The notes under the pieces: model-generated
Told to the model about the DNA's origin: nothing
Database searches by the model: none
Seen by the model: the letters and a program-made list of their open reading frames with translations, nothing else
In this document: positions 1 to 6,592 of the stretch, piece after piece
How the letters are laid out: each line of letters starts with the position of its first letter
How positions within the stretch are numbered: position 1 is the first letter of the stretch
Translations under genes and position numbers: made by a program
Assembly: GCA_049613665.1 (NCBI GenBank)
Contig: JBMZCV010000034.1
Coordinates: 1 to 35,553, forward strand
DNA length: 35,553 nt
DNA from: JBMZCV01 sp049613665
GTDB taxonomy: Bacteria > Bacteroidota > Bacteroidia > Chitinophagales > UBA2359
Direction: 5' to 3'

Positions 1-109
1 TTTCTTTGGCACTTTTTGGAGCGAAAAACAATATTCTTGTTATGCTTAAATTCGATACCCCACCTGTCAGGTCTAAGCTAATTTAAAACTTTTTTTTCAA
101 TAACAAGAA

Positions 110-189
110 AGAAATGACATATTTTTTAGCCAAAATTGTCAAATCTAAAAAATTATGAGCTATTGTAGTTTTAGAAATATGTCATTTCT
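110..189. repeat. 80-bp inverted-repeat element (GACATTTTTTAGCC family)
   Basis: The ends form a perfect 15-bp inverted repeat: AGAAATGACATATTT at 110-124 and its complement at 175-189. Inside, TTTTTTAG and CTAAAAAA form a second nested inverted pair. Related fragments with GACATTTTTTAGCCAAAATT-like sequence occur near 6322-6360, 12911-12930, 29928-29960 and 32465-32530. It has no coding capacity. It looks like a MITE or a REP-like hairpin; the mobilising enzyme is not in the window. Confidence 0.6.
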
Positions 190-228
190 CACATCTTTAA
201 AACTATAACAAATTTACTTTACAGTGTA

Positions 229-330
229 GTAGTTAGACAAAAATAATGATACATTTCGTTGAAGCTAACGCATTCATTTTCAGTACATTAGCAACGAATC
301 AGCCATTTATTAAATATTGCTTGGCACTTA
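229..330 (+). repeat. 100-bp palindrome-ended dispersed repeat, copy 1
   Basis: A near full-length copy. It begins with a TAGTTAGACAAAAATAA-type end, continues with the GCTAACGC...ACATTAGC stem-loop, then TTATTAAATA, and ends in TGCTTGGCACTTA. The palindrome end stops about 7 bp from the pyrH stop codon, so here it faces the 3' end of a gene rather than a start. Confidence 0.7.
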
Positions 331-336
331 AAAAAA

Positions 337-1104
337 CTAACTAACTAGCGTTCCAATATTTTCGCCTTGCACAATTTTTCTAAGATTGCCAGCCTCATTG
401 ATGTCGAAAATGCGAATAGGCAATTTATTTTCTTGGCATAAAGTGAATGCTGTCATATCCATAACATTCAATTTCTTTTCTAGCACTTCGCTAAATGAGA
501 TAGAATCATATTTTGTCGCTGTTTTATCTTTTTCTGGGTCTGCCGAATATACGCCATCTACCCGAGTAGCTTTGAGCAATAAGTCGGCTTCCATTTCGAT
601 AGCTCGCAAAGAAGCGGCCGTATCTGTGGTAAAATAAGGGTGTCCTGTGCCAGCCGAAAAAATGACAACACGCCCTTTTTCGAGATGTCTAATGGCTTTT
701 CTTCTGATATATGGCTCGCAAATTTTGGGCATTTCGATAGCCGATATCAAACGAGTATATAAACCTACTTTTTCGAGCGTATTTTGCAAAGCTAAACCAT
801 TCATAACAGTAGCCAACATACCCATATAATCGCCCGAAGCTCTGTCTATTCCCAAATTTTTGGCCTGTCGTCCTCGAAAAATATTGCCACCACCTACCAC
901 AATGGCCAATTCTATATTGTCGAGCTTTACGATTTCGTTGATTTGGTGAGCATAATTCATTATTAAGTTGGCATCAAAGCCAAAATCTTCAACACCCATT
1001 AGTGCTTCGCCACTCAATTTGAGTAAAACTCGTTGTGGTTTTTTTTCTGTTTTTTGCCGCACAATGTTGGGCAAGCTTTTAGGTTGTCCGTTTTGTAATA
1101 ACAT
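337..1104 (-). CDS. pyrH: UMP kinase
   Basis: Phosphorylates UMP to UDP with ATP in pyrimidine nucleotide synthesis; cytosolic hexamer of the amino-acid-kinase fold. Family hallmarks are visible: VLLKLSGEAL at the N-terminus, the GGGNIFRG nucleotide loop, DYMGMLATVMN, TGHPYFTTDTAA and a KATRVDGVYSADP segment near the C-terminus. The open frame runs upstream to a TTG at 1182, but the ATG at 1104 gives 255 residues, close to the usual size of about 240, and avoids a lysine/phenylalanine-rich low-complexity leader; I chose 1104. It follows tsf on the same strand, but a strong terminator lies between them (1208-1237), so it probably has its own promoter or depends on readthrough. Identification is secure; the start is less so. 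Confidence 0.95.
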   Translation of the reverse strand: MLLQNGQPKSLPNIVRQKTEKKPQRVLLKLSGEALMGVEDFGFDANLIMNYAHQINEIVKLDNIELAIVVGGGNIFRGRQAKNLGIDRASGDYMGMLATVMNGLALQNTLEKVGLYTRLISAIEMPKICEPYIRRKAIRHLEKGRVVIFSAGTGHPYFTTDTAASLRAIEMEADLLLKATRVDGVYSADPEKDKTATKYDSISFSEVLEKKLNVMDMTAFTLCQENKLPIRIFDINEAGNLRKIVQGENIGTLVS

Positions 1105-1207
1105 AAATTTTTTGTTAGTTTCTTGTTTTTTATTTTTCAAAAAAAAGGAATTTTCTTTTCGGCTGAAAAGTTGCAAAAACAATTGAATAGTTACGTTTTT
1201 TGCAAAA

Positions 1208-1237
1208 AAAAAGAGAACATTTAAAATGCTCTCTTTT
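1208..1237 (-). terminator. tsf terminator
   Basis: On the minus strand a hairpin AAAAAGAGAGCATTT / AAATGTTCTCTTTTT with a 1-nt loop and one G-U pair is followed by a run of T. It lies just past the tsf stop codon and before pyrH. Confidence 0.85.
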
Positions 1238-1246
1238 TCAGTTTTT

Positions 1247-2089
1247 TTATTTCTTAATAGATTCTCTTACAAAAGCAGTAACAGTCAATGCTTTATCAAT
1301 GCTTTGCAAAGCTTGACGAACTGTTTGTGAACTATCTTTTACATATTGCTGATTCAATAAAGTATTGTCTTTATAAAATCTTTTCAATTTTCCTTCTGCA
1401 ATACGGTCTAAGATTTTTTCTGGCTTGCCTTGAGCAATCGCCTGCTCTCGTCCAATTTTCAATTCTTTGGCTTTTGTTTCTTCCGAAACACCATTTTCAT
1501 CAACAGCAATTGGAGACATTGCAGCAATTTGCATTGCTACGCTTTTGCCCATTTCTTTAGCTTCGTCGCTAGTTTGATTAAGCCCTACCAAAACGCCGAT
1601 TTTGTTGCCAGCATGAATATAAGGTACAACAGCCGTGCTGTCTAAACGCTCATAGCTAGAAATTTGTAATTTTTCGCCAATTTTGCCTGTTTCATCAGTA
1701 ATTCTTGTGCCAACAGTTGTTCCGTTCATATCAAGAGCCAATAAAGCCTCAAGAGTTGCTGGATAATTTGCTAAAGTAATATCAGCAATTTCGTTTGCGA
1801 AGCTCAAGAAACCAGCATTTTTAGATACAAAGTCTGTTTCGCAGCTCAATACAATAACGATACCTTTTGTAGCATCATCATTTATTTTTGCAATAGCAGC
1901 ACCTTCGCTAGTTTCACGGTCAGCTCTTTTGGCAGCTACTTTTTGTCCTTTTTTTCGTAAATAATCAATAGCAGCTTCAAAGTCGCCATTTGCTTCTACT
2001 AAGGCTTTTTTGCAGTCCATCATGCCTGCACCAGTCGTTTTGCGAAGTTTGCTTACTTCTTTTGCTGTTATTTTAACACTAACGCTCAT
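1247..2089 (-). CDS. tsf: Translation elongation factor Ts
   Basis: Nucleotide exchange factor that releases GDP from EF-Tu. The N-terminal UBA-like domain (about residues 6-45) shows KLRKTTGAGMMDCKKAL and DYLRKKG; the EF-Tu-contacting motif ETDFVSKN lies near residue 84. At 280 residues it is the normal length for the long form. The start is ATG at 2089. rpsB lies upstream on the same strand, but the gap is 447 bp and filled with repeats and hairpins, so the usual rpsB-tsf coupling looks weakened. A strong terminator follows directly. Confidence 0.97.
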   Translation of the reverse strand: MSVSVKITAKEVSKLRKTTGAGMMDCKKALVEANGDFEAAIDYLRKKGQKVAAKRADRETSEGAAIAKINDDATKGIVIVLSCETDFVSKNAGFLSFANEIADITLANYPATLEALLALDMNGTTVGTRITDETGKIGEKLQISSYERLDSTAVVPYIHAGNKIGVLVGLNQTSDEAKEMGKSVAMQIAAMSPIAVDENGVSEETKAKELKIGREQAIAQGKPEKILDRIAEGKLKRFYKDNTLLNQQYVKDSSQTVRQALQSIDKALTVTAFVRESIKK

Positions 2090-2142
2090 TATTAATATTT
2101 TTTTTGTATAAATTTAGAGTGAAAATATATTGATAATATTTT

Positions 2143-2175
2143 GTAGCTATTTATTTTGTTTGACTAAATAGCTAC
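2143..2175 (-). promoter_or_regulatory. Perfect hairpin in tsf leader
   Basis: GTAGCTATTTA and TAAATAGCTAC form a perfect 11-bp stem with an 11-nt loop, 54 bp before the tsf start. There is no T-run after it, so it is not an ordinary terminator. The loop sequence GTCAAACAAAA resembles the non-palindromic end of the 100-bp repeat family (TAGTCAAACA), so it may be a repeat fragment rather than a regulator. Confidence 0.5.
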
Positions 2176-2262
2176 CATATTTTATTGACATATATTTATA
2201 TCTACTCAACGTAGGCATAAACACATTATAACCAAAAAGGGTTCAATACTTCTTATTTGTAG

Positions 2263-2365
2263 TAAGTGCCAAGCACTATTTAATAAAGCATTCGTTTAGT
2301 TGCTAACGCATTGATGTTCAGCGTGTTAGCTCCAACGAGATGGATATTTATTTTTGTCTGACTAC
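2263..2365 (-). repeat. 100-bp palindrome-ended dispersed repeat, copy 2
   Basis: The best-preserved copy. Read on the minus strand: AGTAGTCAGACAAAAATAA end, stem GCTAACACGC...GCGTTAGCAAC, TTTATTAAATAGTGCTTGG, then CACTTA. The palindrome AAGTGCTTGGCACTT is intact and is the side facing tsf, about 175 bp from its start. Confidence 0.8.
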
Positions 2366-2368
2366 TTA

Positions 2369-2433
2369 TTAGAGACTGTTTAGATTTTGTTTTTGATGCT
2401 GAAAAAGCCAAAGTCTAACATTTAAACAGCCTA
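2369..2433. repeat. Short MITE relic (GAGGCTGTTTAAA family)
   Basis: Begins TTA-GAGACTGTTTAGATTTT and ends CATTTAAACAGCC. The first 40 bases match the complemented right end of the full element at 28592-28752, including TTTTTGATGCTGAAAAAGC. It is an internally deleted copy placed directly beside repeat copy 2. Confidence 0.7.
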
Positions 2434-2460
2434 AAAGAACCATGCTTGGTACTTAAACTA

Positions 2461-2502
2461 AAAGCACGAGTTAAGGAAGTGAAATCCAAAAAATCGTGCT
2501 TT
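2461..2502 (-). terminator. rpsB 3' hairpin, possible weak terminator
   Basis: AAAGCACGA and TCGTGCTTT form a perfect 9-bp stem with a loop of about 24 nt downstream of rpsB. The T-run after it is short, so termination may be partial. Confidence 0.4.
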
Positions 2503-2536
2503 GTAAGTTTTTATAGTATAAAAAAGAAAAACGTTT

Positions 2537-3415
2537 TTAGCTTTCTGTTTTATTTTCTTCTGCTGGTTTTGGAGCAGGAGCTTTTTCTGCTTCTGCAACA
2601 GGAGCTGCATTTTGGTTATTGGCTCCTCCGCTATTATTAGTATCTTTTCTACGTCTTCTTTTGCGATTGTTTCTATTACGTCTTTCGCCGCCTTCTTTTT
2701 CGGCTCTCATGTTGTTTTCCGTATTGTTTTTCTTTCTTTCTGCCAATCCTTCTTTGATAGCATCTACTAAGAAACGTGTCAGTAAAGATACAGATTTAGA
2801 AGCATCATCATTTGCAGGAATAGGAAAATCTACAAGAGTAGGGTCAGAGTTTGTATCGACAAGTGCAAAAGTACGCAAGTTTAGTTTGCGAGCTTCAGCT
2901 AGAGCAATGTGTTCGTGTGTAATATCTATGATAAACAAAGCTGCTGGCGGACGACGCAAATCTGCGATACCACCTAATACTCTGTCTAATTTTTCTTTTT
3001 CACGGCTCAACATCAAACGCTCTTTCTTTGTGAGTGCTGATGCGTTTTCTGTCAATAATTTTTCGAAAGTTTCACGCTTTTTGATAGACTTGCGAATAGT
3101 AGAGAAATTGGTAAGCATACCACCCAACCAACGTTCTGTCACATAAGGCATATTTACTTCTCTAGCCATATCAGCAACGATATCTTTGGCTTGTTTTTTA
3201 GTAGCAACAAATAATATATCTTTACCGCCGCTAACCAACTTACGCATACCGTCAGCCGCTTTTAGCAAAGAAGTATTAGTTTTGTTAAGGTCAATGATGT
3301 GTATGCCTTTATGTTCCATGAAAATGTATGGCAACATTTTAGGATTCCATTTCTTCTTTAAATGACCAAAATGTACGCCTGCTTCTAGCATTTCTTGCTG
3401 TGGAATACCTGACAT
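2537..3415 (-). CDS. rpsB: 30S ribosomal protein S2 with charged C-terminal tail
   Basis: Small-subunit ribosomal protein S2. The core is unmistakable: MLEAGVHFGHLKKKWNPKM at the N-terminus, FVATKKQAKDIV, YVTERWLGGMLTNF, and the ALVDTNSDP segment followed by PANDDA near residue 200. Residues about 235-292 form an added tail, first very rich in Arg/Asn/Lys and then an Ala/Pro/Glu low-complexity stretch ending NKTES. Such tails vary among Bacteroidota and probably contribute to rRNA or surface contacts; this is inference. The start is ATG at 3415. It lies 275 bp behind rpsI, with a copy of the 100-bp repeat in the gap. Confidence 0.97.
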   Translation of the reverse strand: MSGIPQQEMLEAGVHFGHLKKKWNPKMLPYIFMEHKGIHIIDLNKTNTSLLKAADGMRKLVSGGKDILFVATKKQAKDIVADMAREVNMPYVTERWLGGMLTNFSTIRKSIKKRETFEKLLTENASALTKKERLMLSREKEKLDRVLGGIADLRRPPAALFIIDITHEHIALAEARKLNLRTFALVDTNSDPTLVDFPIPANDDASKSVSLLTRFLVDAIKEGLAERKKNNTENNMRAEKEGGERRNRNNRKRRRRKDTNNSGGANNQNAAPVAEAEKAPAPKPAEENKTES

Positions 3416-3479
3416 TATATTGAATATTTATATTTTTAGAAAAAGAAATAAGCTTTTAAATCTGCAAAGCTTATTATTT

Positions 3480-3588
3480 TAAGTGTCAAGCACTAAAGTA
3501 ATATAGCCTTTTGGGGTTGCTAACACATTTAAAAATGAGTATGTTAGCTTCCGCAAGTTGGCTCTTTATTTTTTTAATGTTTGACTAA
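3480..3588 (-). repeat. 100-bp palindrome-ended dispersed repeat, copy 3
   Basis: On the minus strand: TTTAGTCAAACATTAAAAA end, stem GCTAACATAC...GTGTTAGCAAC, and the end AGTGCTTGACACTT, where one base of the palindrome differs. The palindrome end faces rpsB, about 65 bp from its start. Confidence 0.75.
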
Positions 3589-3690
3589 AGCTGTTTTATA
3601 TTCACTTTTTTTGAAAATAAAACAAATACTTTTGATACCTCATAAAAAAAGGTCGTGCAAAGTATTTTGAAATCATCCAATGAATGGATA

Positions 3691-4080
3691 TTAACGCTTG
3701 CTAAACTGCGTTCTTTTACGAGCTTTTCTAAGTCCCGGCTTTTTACGCTCTACTACTCTTGAGTCACGTCTTAGCAAACCATCTGGTTTCAACATTGGAC
3801 GAAATTCAGCGTTGTCTAGTACCAATGCACGAGAAATGCCTAAGCGAACAGCTTCTGCCTGTCCTTTGATTCCACCGCCTTTTACATTTACTTTCACATC
3901 GTATTTTCCTACGGTGTCTGTCAAACGAAATGGTTGCGATATATTTTCTTGTAGGTGTGCAACAGAAAAGTAATCTTTTACATCACGTTTGTTTATCGTG
4001 ACTTTGCCTGTGCCATAGCTCAAATATACGCGGGCTACAGACGCTTTTCTTCTACCTACTGTATTTAATTGTTGCTCCAT
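3691..4080 (-). CDS. rpsI: 30S ribosomal protein S9
   Basis: Small-subunit protein S9, 129 residues, full length. Visible hallmarks are GRRKASVARVYL near the N-terminus, GGGIKGQAEAVRLGISRAL in the middle, and the basic tail with KKPGLRKARKRTQFSKR that reaches into the decoding site in characterised ribosomes. ATG at 4080 is 7 bp after the rplM stop, so the two are co-transcribed, as is usual for the L13-S9 pair. Confidence 0.98.
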   Translation of the reverse strand: MEQQLNTVGRRKASVARVYLSYGTGKVTINKRDVKDYFSVAHLQENISQPFRLTDTVGKYDVKVNVKGGGIKGQAEAVRLGISRALVLDNAEFRPMLKPDGLLRRDSRVVERKKPGLRKARKRTQFSKR

Positions 4081-4087
4081 AATATGA

Positions 4088-4531
4088 TTATATCTCTAAT
4101 TTTTTAGGTTGTTGAGCTTGATGCGGATGTTCTGCACCAGCATATACAAACATTTTTTTGAACATTTTTCTGCCCAATTTAGTTTTAGGCAACATACCTT
4201 TTACGGCTCTCTCTATCACGGCATAAGGTTTTTTCGCCATCAATTGGCGTGGTGTTCTTACCTTTTGCCCACCCGGATAACCTGAGTGAGAGAAATATTG
4301 TTTTTGGTCCATTTTCAGACCCGTAAAACGTAGCTTATCTGCATTGATAATAATAACATAATCGCCACAGTCGATATGAGGAGTATAGCTAGGTTTGTGC
4401 TTACCTCGTAGTATAGTTGCTATTTTGGTAGCTGCACGACCCACTATTTGACCTTCCATATCAACGACATGCCAATCACGTTTTACGTCTTCTTTTCGTA
4501 TTGAAACGGTTTTGTAACTTAGTGTATTCAC
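4088..4531 (-). CDS. rplM: 50S ribosomal protein L13
   Basis: Large-subunit protein L13. Conserved parts are WHVVDMEGQIVGRAATKIA, LRGKHKPSYTPHIDCGDYV and GYPGGQKVRTPRQLMAKKP. The frame extends to a TTG at 4555, but that codon lies inside a repeat palindrome; the GTG at 4531 gives a protein beginning with NTLSYKT after the initiator, the usual Bacteroidota N-terminus, and 147 residues. I prefer 4531. A good promoter (4653-4683) lies upstream, giving a leader of roughly 115 nt that includes a fragment of the 100-bp repeat. Confidence 0.96.
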   Translation of the reverse strand: MNTLSYKTVSIRKEDVKRDWHVVDMEGQIVGRAATKIATILRGKHKPSYTPHIDCGDYVIIINADKLRFTGLKMDQKQYFSHSGYPGGQKVRTPRQLMAKKPYAVIERAVKGMLPKTKLGRKMFKKMFVYAGAEHPHQAQQPKKLEI

Positions 4532-4545
4532 AATAAATTTATTTA

Positions 4546-4600
4546 TAAGTGCCAAGCACTAATTTTAATATTAAAAAGTTGATTTTTTGTTAATGTATCA
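4546..4600 (-). repeat. Partial copy of the 100-bp repeat in the rplM leader
   Basis: On the minus strand it keeps the intact end TTAGTGCTTGGCACTTA; the central stem-loop is not recognisable. The palindrome ends about 15 bp from the preferred rplM GTG start and would be transcribed as part of its leader. Confidence 0.65.
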
Positions 4601-4652
4601 ATTTATAAATATTATAACTTCAACAATTTAGTAAGTGCTTAATTTCGGACGG

Positions 4653-4683
4653 CAAAGGTAGTTGTTTAGTTGTTGTAAAACAA
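4653..4683 (-). promoter_or_regulatory. rplM-rpsI promoter
   Basis: On the minus strand TTG (4683-4681), a 20-bp spacer, then TACCTTTG (4660-4653), which fits the Bacteroidota sigma-A pattern TTG-N19/20-TAnnTTTG. Confidence 0.75.
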
Positions 4684-4846
4684 GATTTTTTTAAACTTTT
4701 TTTTTATTTTGATTCATAATTCATTGATAATCAGTCGAATTTTCGCATTTTTTTTTTGAGCTACTCAAAAAAGATTTTAAAAAACTGTTTTTTATTTATT
4801 CAACCAAAAAAGCAAAACGATTGTTATATCTTTTTTTGGCTTTTTG

Positions 4847-4878
4847 TATATATTTTTTTTGCGAAAAAAAAATATATA
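4847..4878. repeat. Long A/T palindrome
   Basis: TATATATTTTTTTT, then GCG, then AAAAAAAAATATATA: a nearly perfect hairpin of about 14 bp between two divergent genes. It could terminate stray transcripts in either direction or simply be A/T-rich spacer. Confidence 0.45.
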
Positions 4879-4955
4879 GTTTAAATTGTCATTGTTGTAA
4901 AATACTATTTTTTAAGCCAAAAGACACAATTCATAATAAAGTGTTTGCAATTTAA

Positions 4956-4990
4956 ACAAATGCTTTATTAAATAAAGTGCTTGGCACTTA
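4956..4990 (+). repeat. Partial copy of the 100-bp repeat before the patatin gene
   Basis: Keeps AATGCTTTATTAAATAAAG followed by the intact palindrome AAGTGCTTGGCACTT; the stem-loop half is missing. The palindrome ends 56 bp before the patatin ATG. Confidence 0.65.
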
Positions 4991-5045
4991 AAATGCTAGA
5001 AAACATCTCAAAAATTACTTTTTAGTTTCTAAAAATACTAGAAAA

Positions 5046-6086
5046 ATGAACATAAAAAAAACATTTGAAAGGTTGCAAAAATGGGTAGCACCACCAAAAC
5101 CCAAACGTACTATAAAGATTCTTTCTATTGATGGCGGTGGTATTCGTGGCGTTATTCCTGCTATGGTATTGGCAAAAATTGAGGAAATTACCAAAACTCC
5201 TACTGCTCATCTCTTCGATTTGATAGCTGGTACATCTACGGGCGGCATTTTAGCTCTTGGACTAACAAAGCCAGACAAGAAAGGTAGTCGTCAGCCTGCT
5301 TATCGGGCTGCCGATTGGCTACACATCTATGAGGAAGAAGGAAGTGCTATTTTCAATCAATCTATGTGGGAGCGTTTGCGGTCTATGGGTACTTTATGGG
5401 AGCGAAAATATCATGCTCAAGGTATAGAAAAAGTATTGGAAAAACGCTTGGCAGATACTCGTTTGAAAGAAGCGATTACAAATGTTTTGATAACAAGCTA
5501 CGAAATGAAATATCAAAACCCTTGCTTTTTTAAAAGTCGCTATGCAAAAGAACGTTCAGAGTTTGATTTTTATATGAAACAAGTGGCCAGAGCTACTTCT
5601 GCCGCTCCTACCTATTTTGAGCCTGCTCGCTTAGAAGTTCCAAATTCAAAAGAGCCTTTTGTGCTAATTGATGGCGGTGTGGTGGCCAACAATCCTGCTT
5701 TGTGTGCCTATGCAGAAGCCAAAAATATGTTTCCTGATGCCGAAAACTTCTTGGTTGTTTCTATTGGAACAGGCGAAATGTCACGACAATATGGCTATGA
5801 GCAAGTGAAAAAGTGGGGCTTAGGTGGCTGGATGCAGCCAATGTTTAGCCTTTGGTTTCATGGGCTGAATATCACGGTAGATTATCAGTTGAAGCAGCTT
5901 TTGCCCAAAAAAAATGGTGTAGAACAGTATTATCGTTTTCAAACTATTTTGCCAAAAGAATCTGAAAATCTTGATAATGTAAATATTGACAATATTCAGA
6001 TGTTGAAGGAAATCACGCAGCATAATATTATAAAAGACATGGAAGGGGAAATAAAAGAAGTGTGCGAACAGCTATTGAAATTTTAG
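5046..6086 (+). CDS. Patatin-like phospholipase / acyl hydrolase
   Basis: A patatin-family lipid acyl hydrolase, 346 residues. The complete catalytic set is visible: the oxyanion-hole motif DGGGIRG (residues 29-35), the nucleophile elbow GTSTG with Ser64, and the DGG motif with Asp209 forming the Ser-Asp dyad. The next residues, VVANNPALCAYAEA, are also typical. No signal peptide is apparent, so it is probably cytosolic or peripherally membrane-bound. The start is ATG at 5046. It stands alone, divergent from rplM, with no adjacent cognate. Patatin-like proteins can serve lipid turnover or defence (CBASS effectors), but no nucleotide cyclase or other defence gene is next to it, so I favour a housekeeping lipase. 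The substrate cannot be told from sequence. Confidence 0.88.
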   Translation: MNIKKTFERLQKWVAPPKPKRTIKILSIDGGGIRGVIPAMVLAKIEEITKTPTAHLFDLIAGTSTGGILALGLTKPDKKGSRQPAYRAADWLHIYEEEGSAIFNQSMWERLRSMGTLWERKYHAQGIEKVLEKRLADTRLKEAITNVLITSYEMKYQNPCFFKSRYAKERSEFDFYMKQVARATSAAPTYFEPARLEVPNSKEPFVLIDGGVVANNPALCAYAEAKNMFPDAENFLVVSIGTGEMSRQYGYEQVKKWGLGGWMQPMFSLWFHGLNITVDYQLKQLLPKKNGVEQYYRFQTILPKESENLDNVNIDNIQMLKEITQHNIIKDMEGEIKEVCEQLLKF

Positions 6087-6592
6087 GCTTGGCACCTCAT
6101 TTTTTTTTCATAAAGAAATAGAAAAACAATAAGTATTATATTTTGTAGTTTAACATTTGTAATTTTTTTTTATAAAAAACTAAGAAATATTTTGTTTATA
6201 AAAAAAAACACTTACCTTATGCAAGCTTATTTTGAAATAATTATGGAAATTAATTAATAACAAATTAGATTATGATTTTTTGACGTTGATTTTGAATGAA
6301 AACGCCGAAATAATAAAGGGAAAAGACATTTTTTGAACTAAAATTGCTAATGTTGAATAGTTATCTTTTTAGTAAATGGTCATTTTTGTAATAAATATTT
6401 TGCACTTAATTTTCGCAATTTGTAGCATATTCTTATTGAGATGTTTAGTTAATATTTTTAGGATTCAAAAAGGCAAGCATCATATCTGATTTATAAAATA
6501 ACAAACTTATTTTTAGACTTAACGTATGATTATGCAAGACATTTATGGCATATAACAAAATATGCTATTTTTTATTAAAAAAGATTTAATTT
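6087..6592. other. Intergenic region before the nuclease gene
   Basis: About 500 bp of A/T-rich sequence without a credible gene. Near 6322-6360 there is a degenerate GACATTTTTTGAACTAAAAT fragment like those at 110-189 and 29928. I see no clear TAnnTTTG promoter and no strong terminator for the patatin gene. Confidence 0.5.

Larger units (their letters stand above)
1..336. other. Intergenic region downstream of pyrH
   Basis: No gene is supported here. The stretch holds an 80-bp inverted-repeat element (110-189) and a full copy of the 100-bp palindrome-ended repeat (229-330), listed separately. A small palindrome, ACCTG-T-CAGGT, lies near 63-73; a close relative (AAACCTG-A-CAGGTTT) is found near 14238-14252. 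frr, which follows pyrH in many bacteria, does not start within the 336 bases visible beyond pyrH. Confidence 0.6.
2090..2536. other. Enlarged rpsB-tsf intergenic region
   Basis: No gene is supported in these 447 bases. In the direction of transcription they hold the rpsB 3' hairpin (2461-2502), a short MITE relic (2369-2433), a full copy of the 100-bp repeat (2263-2365) and a perfect 11-bp hairpin in the tsf leader (2143-2175). Confidence 0.7.
4532..5045. other. Divergent intergenic region rplM / patatin gene
   Basis: No gene is supported. The region holds the rplM promoter, a partial repeat in the rplM leader (4546-4600), a long A/T palindrome (4847-4878) and another partial repeat in front of the patatin gene (4956-4990). 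Confidence 0.65.

Noticed and set aside
2619..3146. 175-codon plus-strand open frame opposite rpsB
   Set aside because: It is the antisense shadow of the secure rpsB gene; its Ser/Leu/Phe composition mirrors the complemented S2 codons.
4981..4998. Sigma-54-like promoter (TTGGCAC-N5-TGCT spacing) before the patatin gene
   Set aside because: The GG-N10-GC spacing fits in this one copy only; other copies of the same repeat end lack the GC at that distance, and no sigma-54 activator gene is near.
5046..6086. Patatin gene as a CBASS or other anti-phage effector
   Set aside because: No cyclase, ubiquitin-like, HORMA, or other defence gene is adjacent on either side; the neighbours are a ribosomal operon and a secreted nuclease.
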